This document shows, one piece after another, positions 9,572 through 19,473 of a stretch of 64,000 bases of DNA. The position numbers and the translations under genes were made by a program. Source of the DNA: Lactuca virosa (taxonomy: Eukaryota > Streptophyta > Magnoliopsida > Asterales > Asteraceae); contig CAKMRJ010005523.1 of the NCBI GenBank assembly GCA_928212115.1, positions 147,869,924-147,933,923 of the forward strand, written 5' to 3'. The first letter of the stretch is position 1; each line of letters starts with the position of its first letter. The notes under the pieces were generated by a model that saw nothing but the letters and a program-made list of their open reading frames with translations, searched no databases and was not told the origin of the DNA.

Positions 9572-12500
9572 CTAGGCTTGTTTTCTTGTTATACTTGCAA
9601 AAGTAGCTGAAAAATCGAGTTGGATGCATATATTCGATTGTTTTGGCTGGAATTGGACTAGGAACATTACCCTAAGATGTTTTTGGACTTATAAACTTGT
9701 TTTTGATGTGGTAATGTTCATGCTAATCCAATTTCTAAGATAATTGTCATAATTTCAAGATTTGTATTAGTTTGTATGTTCATGCTAATTTCTTGAAGAT
9801 TGATGATTTGAATTATCTTGTTCTTATGAGGTTCTTAGATTAATAGAAAAGTTGTGTGAAATAGTTGTTTTCAATCCATTTTAATCTAAGAGTTGATTCC
9901 AAAGTGTGTTTTTGTAACTTGTCCTCAAGTTATATGAAAAGTCACATTTAAGAATCATAAAACTCATAAAAGTTGGCAAAGGTTACAAAATGAAGAGTCT
10001 AGTTCTAATTAAATGGTTTTATGACTCCATAACTTGTCCTCAAGTTATGGAGGTTCAAGAGTCTCTTCATTAAATTAAAAAAAAAGTGTAACCTTAATTA
10101 GTTCCATAAGTTACAATAAAAAAAAGTTATTTTTTTTATTAATTAGTTTAAAGTCTTCCATAACTTGTCCTCAAGTTATGGAACTTGAAGAGTTTTTTTT
10201 TTTAATTAAAACTACTTTAAACTCATAAGTTATGGAATTAATTAGTTTTGAATAGTTTCAAAACTTGCCCTCAAGTTTTGGAATTTGAAAAGTTTTCACT
10301 TATGAATACTTTAATTCCAAGTTAGCCCTTAGAATTTTAAAAGTTAAAATTCAACCCTTATACTTTATAATATTATAAGTTAATAATATTTATATATATG
10401 TATAAGAGTAAAGTCAGTCTTACCGTTAGTAGGCCTCATTCACGAAGCCGGTCTATAAGGGGGGTATAAGGTTACTGCCTATAAAATGGCAGTTTAATGG
10501 GTGTCCACTCTCACCCACCGCTTCCTTGACTGGTGGAGGGTCGTTAGCCGAACGGGTAGGACAAGGACTATAATTCTCCTTTCATTAAAAGTATTAATGA
10601 TAAATACTAAGTAACTAAACTCTTATTAATACCCAATCTTAGTTACTTAGGAAAATGTGAATTTGGTGCTAACCCATGAAATTACACTTTGCACTTTGCT
10701 TAAGTCGTTAGTGGAGCGTGTGTGGTTAACCGGCACACTAACCTGGACTTAACAAGGTAGGCAAAGGGTAACTTAATATTTATCATAGTATCGGTGGAGC
10801 GTGTGTGGTTAACCGGCACACTGATTAAGGGGTAAATATTAAGGGTACCAAGTATATTTGCATGGTTATTCACACCTTGTTTTGTGATCCTCGGCATCCC
10901 AGTCACAAAACCTGAAGGGCACACTCGAGATTGAAACATGCCTTTGAACAGTTCAATGAATCTCAAAGATCTAGGACTTTCAAATCCAATTAAAACCTAA
11001 TAAATTATTTCGTTTTTCATGGTGGAAATTGGTGAATCGTCATTCACCTACCTTCAAATATTTTATAGCTTGGATTACGGCATCCCTCTTCTAAGTTATA
11101 AAATAGTTTGTTGGGTCCTAGCCTTAATATTTCATATTGGGTGTCATATTAAGGACTTTAAATCAACTATCTTGAATATCTCCCAAAAAGATGTCTGGTC
11201 TAGACATTTATGATCTTCCCAAATCTCTTGAAACAAGCTTTCCTAAATGAAGATGATGTCCCATGGATATCATACTTCTTTCACCTCCTCCAATTATTCT
11301 CCCTAACCCACAAGTTCCTAAAAAGTTTAAGGTCACTCAAGCCCTATTGGCAAGGCAAGGTCTAGGTGTGATCACATCTTGGAGATGTAGTCACATATTG
11401 ACAAGCCGGGAGAGTTGGGTGTCAAAGTCTTGAGAAAGTTGGTGGCTCAACTACTTTCTAAGTCACATAGTGAGTTCTTTTGGGAATCCTATGAAACAGA
11501 CTAAGACAAGACCCTTAATGATCTTATCTATTTGCTAAGATCAACTTCCTAAAACGCTATGGACATTGACAATGATGACATTGGATATCCAGTAAAGCTC
11601 TCTCTTCCCAATGGAAAGGGATCGGCCATAGTCAACTCGGTTGACCCAATGGTAAAGAGAGAGGCGAAGTCTGAGATAGTCCCATTATCAAGGGTCCATA
11701 GGTAACTATTGCCAAAGGAAGGGGCATTGGTTACGAAGCTGCCAAATTTACCTAAGGATGTTAAAGTCAATAAGTTTGGCTCTACTTCAGGTAAAGTCCA
11801 TTGTCTAACTCTATTAAGTACATGCTGATTCTGATCGCGAAGATGGATTTCAATCGCATGGTTCGGTGATCAGAATTTTGGGCTATTACTTAAGAGTTAT
11901 GATATTTATATTGCTTAGGAATAGATAACAACAAGGTTTTCATATGGATTGTAAGGATAAGTTTTTCCGCAAAGTTTTAAAATAAAAGAAAAAGGTTTTG
12001 ATTTTATTTATTTTAAGTATCCTTACAATGGCATTTGTGAAAAGTTGTTGCTTATAAGATTCCATTGATAGCAATATTGGAAAAATGGATTTGATTCTTT
12101 CGGTTGTGGTAGTGTCTAATATTACCAAATAAGGAAAGATTCTCATCACCCAAGGTTCAATTGGACCGAAACTTGGAATCATGCAAGTTGTATAGTATGA
12201 TGAATGAGAACTTTCAGCTTGGAAAATTAAGACTAATTCCTTATGTGAATAAGGAAAGGACTAAGGGATCGAGTACACATTCTTGTGCACTGGTCAAGTC
12301 CACCACAAAAGATCAAGAAGACTATTCGTCATGATTTACTTAAGTTCAGTAAATATGGTTATACTTATAAGTTTAAGTATAAGTCTGTAGCATTGGAGAA
12401 GTTTCAATGTGAGACAGAACGAATAAGAAGAATCAAAGTATGGCAGAAAGATAAAAGTTTCTCAAATCTGAAAAGATGGGAGAGTACTTTAGTATCATGT

Positions 12501-15484
12501 TTATGATCATCTTAATGATTAAGATACCATATCACAATTGGTCCTCTAAAGTCAAGAAGAGGAGTCATGAATTGTTGAAATGGTTAAATCAAAAAGATGA
12601 GTCATACTTCGTTCCAAAACAATTCTTAGAGTCATACTCCAAGATTGTAACTTGAGTGACATATCTTAAAGAGGGTTTGTTAACACTAGTCAAATGTAAG
12701 AGTAAAAGGTTATCTACTCTTGTACATTTGAAATTGGTAAGTTGTGATGTTTTGGATAAAACAGAGACCAACTTAGGCCAATTGTGTAAAGTGTTAGTCT
12801 TGATAAAGAATCCGCACTATCTCTTGAATATTTGACAAGGGAGTCTTATATGTCAAGAGGACAGTGGGAGTCTTAAAGCTCTTGAAAGTTTCAAGACTTA
12901 ATCAAGAATAAAACCTAAAGTCCTTCACTAGCACACGACTTGAGGTTTATAACCTATCGTGTTGAAATTTTTGTGCCTATTCAAGTTGGCTTTGCATAGG
13001 AGTTCTGAGAGTTCTCAATTGGTTGCACAACTACTTGGAAGCAATGGCAGGCACCTGAGCTGCCAAATGGCAAGAATTTAAGATTGCACAAGTTTAATCA
13101 ATATGAGTTTGGATTTGTCACTAACCTTGTCTTGTGATTATGGTTTTGACAAATTCACATGGATAAGAACACATACACTATTAAATCTAAGTGTCATAAG
13201 GTTTCTCTCCGATTCATGAAAATGATGGTGAGGAAACACTTTCACTAAGTAGATTTTAGCTAGATAGCAATTGTGATATTTGCATTCTCAAAGTCGTTAG
13301 TGGAGCGTGTGTGGTTTACCGGCACACTAACATGGACTTGTGAGAAGTGGCAAAGGTCTAAACAATTGAGACTATGATTACGGCATCCCTTTTCATAGTT
13401 CTAAAATTGTTTAGACACACATGTGAGCTATCTAAGAGAGGTGTATGATTTTGATAAAGTTTTATCAAAACAATCTAGTATCAGAAATCTGAACTTTGGT
13501 AAGAAAGTCAGCTGATTTCTGAGTACATGTCAAAGCTAGTGGGAGCATAAGTGTTATGCTAATAATCATCATGTTAGTGGGAGCATGATAATTATGACAA
13601 AGGTTGCAAGTTAGCAATGTTAATTATAGAAAACAAAAGTTTCAATTCGTGAGGTTGCAGGGGTTGAAAAAGTTGTTTTGCTATAATTAAGGGAGAGGAA
13701 ATTATACTTCATTTCAATTCTAAAAGCTTAGATTGAGATTTTAATCGTATTTAATCAAGGATATATATATGAATTTCATGTTGGAATGGCTCAACATAAG
13801 GAAATTCTATATATGGGTCCATTATTTGCGTTCTAAAATTCGATTATGATTACGGCATCCCTTTTCATAATCTGAATTTTGAGAACTTGGCAAATTGAAA
13901 TGGAAATATTATAGCAAAAGACTGGTTTAGTCTTTATGTGAGACATCATGAATCGTGTCCCATATGCTTCGGATATAGGATCGATTACATGTGCTATATT
14001 CATCCTTTCTAAAATTTTCCAAATGCCTGGGGCATTATGAAGGGAAAAGGTCTAGAATTGGATATGACTAAAATGATTAAGCAATTGTCGAGGACAATCT
14101 AAGGTTTACCAAAGATTGGTTGCTCAAGGACAGTTGGAAGTATAATGTTAATTCTGGAAGGACCATATTGACATAATCTGTAAGGAGGCAACTCTTGTTC
14201 AGAAGTGATAGTCAAAATGGAATATGGAAATGTTTCAAAGTTAGAAATTATTCAATCTGTGTAAGATTAGGAAACTTAATGAAAGAAGGATGTTTCCAAG
14301 GAGCTGATCTCCTTTGGAATGCTCTGTAATGATTGTTGTCAAGTCTTTCTGACTTCGTGCATAATCATTAAGAGGATCAATGCATATAAGTTTAGAATCT
14401 AACAGATTTCAGTAAATGGCATGAATTTGGAATTCTTGCATTTGCAGTAAGGATTTGGGACTGTGAAAAGAGGATCATTGGAGTGATGTTCAATTGATCT
14501 ATTTTACAAAGTAAAGATCATAGACAAACATAGTATGCATACTTGGTGTATGGCATGACTAGTGTTTAGAAAACATAGTGTACATGCTTGGAGCATGGGA
14601 CAACTATTGTTTTAAATTCAAGTATAAAGTTGATAAAACCGAAACAATGAATAATGAGTAATCAGTATGGTGATAAATAAAAGTGTTTATTTATATTCAT
14701 AGGGTTTGATACCATATTTGATTCATTTATTCTTGTGTTTCACTTTGCATGTTTTGACTTCCAGAATAACTAAGTCGCTCTTCCTGAATGATTAAGTTAT
14801 TCAAACCATCCACAGTCGGTCATATGTTGGAAGTAGATATGAATCAAGACTGTCATGGGTTGGTTTGTAGAGGTCCAAGTTGGTGGACAAAGTGGTGCTA
14901 CAACACTCATGAGTGCTCATAAGTTCTGAGTATTGGATTCAACCCGCGCTCATTTGAATCACTTCATGGATTTTATCACGAGTGATCATGAGACGATAAT
15001 ATCTTATATTCTTCAAACCTAGAGATATGAGTTGTTACTATGAGTTGGTTATACATTGATTGCACGAAAACGCATTGGTAACTCGATGTTATAAAACGTG
15101 CCTTTGTGTATGATTCAACAAGTAGTAGAACAAGCCATATGAGTCGAAGTTTATCCATTCCTTTTACCTTCGGGATAAAAGCGATGATTTAAAGATGATA
15201 CATGTGAGTGCTTGGCCAAGCCAGGACTGATTTGATTTGTTCAATCAGTCAGTCATCATGAATCGGAAATCGGGAAACAACAAATGGACAGAGAGAATGA
15301 TTGATAATCCATGTCTCAGTCCATATGATATCTAGAATGGAGGAATATATGATCCCTTATCTAATGGACAAGTCATTGACAAAGGTCAGAGTTCATCGAC
15401 AAGGTCAGAGTTCGACAGAAGCTTTTGAGAGCTACGATTGCTGATCGGTTCCTGAAGTCATACGCAATAATAGTTTTAGACTTA
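9572..15484 (+). ncRNA. LARD interior, candidate structured RNA
   Basis: About 5.9 kb without a recognisable protein. Hairpin family H1 (loop TCCT or CCCT): 9915-9932, 10027-10050, 10156-10183, 10257-10283. Family H2 (apex GTGGAGCGTGTG...GGTTAACCGG): 10694-10766, 10766-10849, 13279-13354. Family H3 (apex ATTACGGCATCCC): 11059-11105, 13356-13416, 13830-13886. In H2 and H3 the apex is kept while the stems have different but complementary sequences. Role is unknown; packaging, dimerisation or translation-independent replication signals are possible. Being transcribed as RNA is inferred from the LTR promoter. Confidence 0.6.
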
Positions 15485-15485
15485 T

Positions 15486-15498
15486 CCAAGTGGGAGAC
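15486..15498 (+). other. LARD polypurine tract
   Basis: CCAAGTGGGAGAC immediately before the 3' LTR start TGTTGGATTAATG. The same word (reverse strand) precedes the copia-C LTR at 50377-50389, linking the two families. Confidence 0.75.
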
Positions 15499-16251
15499 TG
15501 TTGGATTAATGTCTAAGTCCATAACTATAATTGGTAAGACTTGACCCGACCCGGCATGGTCCATTTGGGTTGCATGGCATCATGCATTTGGATAGACTAT
15601 AATGAGAGAAATAACACTTAAGGTTGGTTAATATATTATAAGTTCTAATATATTAATAAGGTTATTTAATTAGTATTGATCAAGAATTAATTTGGAATTA
15701 ATTAAGTGATCAAAAGGAGACTAATTAAATATATGGGTTGATTGTGTAAATCATTCATTCTTATATATGTGGGCTTGTGATCCAAGATTCCTTATGTTGG
15801 ACTAAGTCCATGGGGTGACCCATGGATACTCCATGGAGGTTAAAATCCATGGAGCATAAGGAATGGGTAAAGTTATGAGTTACATGGTGTAACCCTAATA
15901 GCCACCATATAAAATAATCCCATGGCTCAAGAAATCGTGCACTAAGGTGTGAGTGTGAGGGCTAGACGATTTCAAGGAGTGTTCAAGTTTCTCTCAAGTT
16001 ATTCCAAGTGTATTTGGTGTTGTGTGAACCATTTGAGGTGTCACACTTGGGGCACTAGGCACTCAAGCTTCATGAAGACATTCTACATCAAAGAGGTATG
16101 TATTCTATCTTGTTATATTTATTATTTTGTATGCTAGATTAGGATAATACCTTGGATGTTCATAATTGTATGTATAATAGAGAAAACATAGATCCAAGGT
16201 ATTTAGGGTTGCATGTACACTTAGGAGTGTTAGAATGCTCATAACCCAACA
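15499..16251 (+). repeat. LARD 3' LTR
   Basis: 753 bp, TGTTGGATTAATG ... CATAACCCAACA, the partner of 8806-9558. The five differences seen by eye (first bases, CATTTGGG, AAGGTTGG, AAAATAATCC, CTAAGGTG) give about 99.3% identity. Confidence 0.93.
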
Positions 16252-17303
16252 CTAGGATCCCTGATCCCCTACCTTACCCTAAGGTTTCTACCAGGCCCCC
16301 ACCTGTTACTAAAAGAACATGGGCCTCGCCCACGGGTCCCACCCATCTATACTTCAGAGCGGCCTCTCCCACAGGTCTCTCCTATCCAGGGCTACGCAGA
16401 CCCACTCCTCCCCTGATCCCAACTAGCTAAACTTTCCTGATTCTTATCATGCTAACTCGGAGATACGGGCCCCCGCCCACACTCCGCGAACTAGGAGATA
16501 CGGGCCCCCACCCACACTCCACTAACTAGGAGATACGGGCCCCCGCCCACACTCCGCTAACTAGGAGATACGGGCCCCCTCCCACACTCCGCTAACTAAG
16601 CTGCTAATGAATGCTATGGCTTACCCGCAGTCTTACATCACTTCCCTCACTGACTCGCTGCTGGGGAATGTTGCGACTACCTCGCAGCCTTATATCCCGA
16701 CTAAACTCGCACCTGTCGAAGGCTCTCCGACCTGGTTTCCCCGAACCAGCCATCAACTACTTGCGAAGACGCGAACTCAAGGTTGGGAAGTTTCCCCCAA
16801 CTTCCAACATAACTGCTCCTCAATCGAAACAGCCACTTGAGCTGCTTCGTTCCTCACCAAGACTGCGAAACCACCTCAGTCTTGCACTTACTTCTGTCTC
16901 TGGCCCCTACGAGTGGCTCTCCCCCACTTCTATTCGTCTAGCTCCTCACTGCTCACAACTTGAGAGAATTACCAATTCTCCCTACCATCCTCTAGCCACT
17001 CTGCTGAAAACCCGAGCTTACCACAGTTGGAAATCTAACCGATCTATACCCTATCGACACCTTCCCGAAACTAGCGAGACACTACCGAGCCCCACACATG
17101 CAGGGTACAGTTACCGCATCCAAAGTAACCTGTTCTAAAGGAGGTGACCTCCTATTATCATTCTAAAATCCAAGGTATGCAGATGGCATAAACTCAATCA
17201 CAAGCAGGCCACAAAATCCCGAAATATCATTATCAATACCGATGCAGAACCATAACCATAAGATCATAACATAAGCTGATAGGGAAATGAAAGAAGATAT
17301 GTA
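16252..17303 (-). other. TR-GAG-A interior, non-coding, after gag
   Basis: Continuation of the TR-GAG-A interior. It matches the corresponding part of TR-GAG-B (about 40125-41070; for example both read GATCCCC...AGGT(T/C)TCTACCAGG). Where gypsy-C has protease, RT and integrase, this family has only this non-coding stretch. A tandem repeat lies at about 16450-16597. Confidence 0.75.
16450..16597. repeat. tandem repeat, about 35-bp unit, four copies
   Basis: Four successive units built on AACTAGGAGATACGGGCCCC followed by CGCCCACACTCCGCT, with small changes between units. TR-GAG-B has two such units at about 40337-40407. The same GAGATACGGGCCC word also occurs in the LTR arrays of these elements. 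Confidence 0.85.
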
Positions 17304-18510
17304 CCTGACGCATCGGGCTGCTCACACCTCATCTAAAACCAACTGATACGCACTGCTCCTCGCTGCAGGCGCCTCCGCCCGGCCCTGACGGTCGTCGGTA
17401 ATCCTCAAGGTCGCAGGGGCAGGTGCTATCACCTGTCCTGCTAAATGCAAACTCGGACATTGGGCCTTCTTGTGGCCTCTTTGACTACAATGGAAACATA
17501 TCAGGTCCGATCCCTGGGTGGTGGTAGCAGTATAATCCCTGCTGAAATGACCAGTCTGGCCGCATTTGAACCAGCCAGAACCACCACCACTGCCACTCCT
17601 ACACGCACCCTCGTGCGTCCTTCCGCACTTGCCACATCGGCCCCGGTCCTGTGGACCTCTCAATCTGGAATCTGATGTCTTGGGCCTCTTGCCCGATCCC
17701 ATGGATACCTGAACCTCTGCTGACTTTTGTCTTCCTTTCTGTCTCAATATCAATCTCTCTTTCTCTGTCCCGAACGATCATGTCTTCCAGCGTCTTGCAG
17801 CTGGACCGACTCACAAACTGGCTGATATCACTCCTCAACATCTCGTGGTACCGAGCCTTCTTCATCTCCTCGTCCGCCACATATTGCGGAACCAGAAGGG
17901 CTCTCTCCCTGAACTTGGCGGTGATCTCCGCCACTGTCTCTGTAGTCTGTCTCAAATCCTGAAACTCTCGGGCTAACTGCTGCACCTCAATCACCGGTGC
18001 AAACTCGGCCTTGAACCTGGCCGAGAAGTCGCTCCATGTCATCGCGTCTAACGCGGCATCATCCCCGATAGCATGACCAACCTCCTCCCACCAATCCCGT
18101 GCTCTGTCCTTCAGAAGACAGGAGGTGAGTCGAACCTTCTCCCCCTCGGGAAACCGGCTAGAACGAAAAGCGTTGGCGACATCAGCCAACCATCTGCCAC
18201 TAGCAATGGGGTCCCTAGCCCCATGGTAGTCTGGAGCTCCACAAGCTCTAAACTCCTGGAATGTCAATGTACGCACTCCCAACAAGGCCATCATCTCTGT
18301 TCGGAAGGCTCCAAGCCTCTCATCCAAAATCTCCAGGATGCCCTCCTTGACCGTGCCAAAGATCACAGGAGTCTGGTCTAAAATACTGCGCGTAACCTCC
18401 GCTGATACAAACTCCCTCATCCGCTCCTCGAGCTTCTCGGTCCCTGAACCCGAGCATGATCCCTCTCTGACACCTGACCCATCTACTGGTCCATCTTGCA
18501 ATGTCGCCAT
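17304..18510 (-). pseudogene. gag: TR-GAG-A gag, one frameshift
   Basis: Gag of the gag-only gypsy element. The start ATG at 18508-18510 (MATLQDGPVDGS) is chosen over an upstream one because the two related gags begin at the same place. The gag domain includes FREFRACGAPDYHGARDP-like (here FQEFRACGAPDYHGARDP), LLKDRARDWWEEV and LAREFQDLRQTTETVAEITAKFRERA. The frame shifts near 17735-17750, after about residue 250. Nucleocapsid follows: CGKCGRTHEGAC, then a CCHC knuckle whose last Cys is Tyr (CGQTGHFSRDY), then CFHCSQRGHKKAQC. A TGA at 17322-17324 ends it just before a retained splice-donor-like CAG/GTACAT at 17304. No protease follows. Confidence 0.9.
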
Positions 18511-19473
18511 ACTGAAAACATGCCATAACAAATATCAAAATACACATCACTGCCGAGGAATCACACACACACTACAAAGTTCCCTGGTTTCATCTCGGCC
18601 CCTCTTGAATCGAGTACGGATCCTCTGTTTTCAGTAGTACGGGCCCATACTACCTTCCACATCTATCCGTACTTTCCTCAAGAGTTACCTCAACTCCACC
18701 AAGTCCCTTTCAATACCACCGCTGCTCCCAGCACTAAACTCATCCTAAGCCTACCCTAGGGAAATCTCTGGCCCAAACTAGTCCTCAGCTGCCAAAGGTC
18801 TCTTCATAATGATAGTTAGCCATCACCTGAATACCATCACATATAATGAGGCTCAGATAATCCTTTGAGTAAAGGACTCTTCCCTACAATGGTTGGACTC
18901 AAACAAGAGCTGTGCAATAGGGCCAAATCCAGCACTCTGAGATTATTCAACCCTGGTCACATGTGACTTGACGCATTCACCTGATGGCTAACTCTCATCA
19001 CTCAGAGTCCCACAAAGCACAAAGCAGACAACATTCATACCAAAGGAAAATCTAACCATATTATAAACAAGCAATCATATTCACATATCAGGAACCTGCA
19101 CTAGCATGCGATATAAGCTCACATAATCAGGCATAACCTAAACAGGCTATCCTACCACTGTCTAACCAATACTAGCATATAGCTCAATAAGCGCATATAA
19201 TAGGCACATAAGCATCCTCCTAGATCCTTAGTCCTAAATCTAGCATGCTGATCACATAATCAAAACATAACATAAACTTGTATGTGTAATTTGGGAGAAC
19301 TTACTTGAGCTCAGCTGATTGCATGCACCACACCCTTTTCTCTTTTCAAAGTTCTTATTCCTTTTTACAAAAATTATTCTCTTTCGAAAATTTCCTTACC
19401 AAGCCCTCAGTTTGAGTTCAGTCACACCTGAGAGTGTGCCCGAATCCCTCAAACCAAGGCTCTGATACCAACT
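18511..19473 (-). other. TR-GAG-A leader and primer site
   Basis: Untranslated leader between the 5' LTR and gag on the minus strand. It ends at the right with the primer site TGGTATCAGAGCC (minus strand, 19458-19470), complementary to tRNA-Met. TR-GAG-B has a clearly similar leader at 42278-43209. I see no other coding content. Confidence 0.8.

Larger units (their letters stand above)
8806..16251 (+). mobile_element. LARD: non-coding LTR element, copia-like ends
   Basis: A 7.4 kb element with two 753-bp LTRs (8806-9558 and 15499-16251), tRNA-Met primer site, polypurine tract and about 5.9 kb of interior without any retrotransposon protein. I count five substitutions between the LTRs, so it inserted recently. 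Flanking 5-mers are CTTGG (8801-8805) and CTAGG (16252-16256), an imperfect target duplication. It sits inside TR-GAG-A. The interior carries three hairpin families (see findings). Its 3' interior (about 14880-15150) matches, in reverse orientation, the non-coding 3' part of copia-C at about 51560-51850, which suggests a copia helper family. Large retrotransposon derivative is the best description. Confidence 0.9.

Noticed and set aside
10694..10849. H2 hairpins as foldback MITE insertions
   Set aside because: The arms differ between copies while the centre is conserved, opposite to a MITE, and no target duplication was seen. Kept as a refutation route.
10694..13354. H2/H3 hairpins as tRNA genes
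   Set aside because: No acceptor, D or T arms and no A/B box order that I can see; the folds are single stem-loops.
9256..16137. Identical 62-codon frames at 9256-9444 and 15949-16137
   Set aside because: They lie in the two LARD LTRs and are identical because the LTRs are. They have no domain and start at an arbitrary codon after the TATA box.
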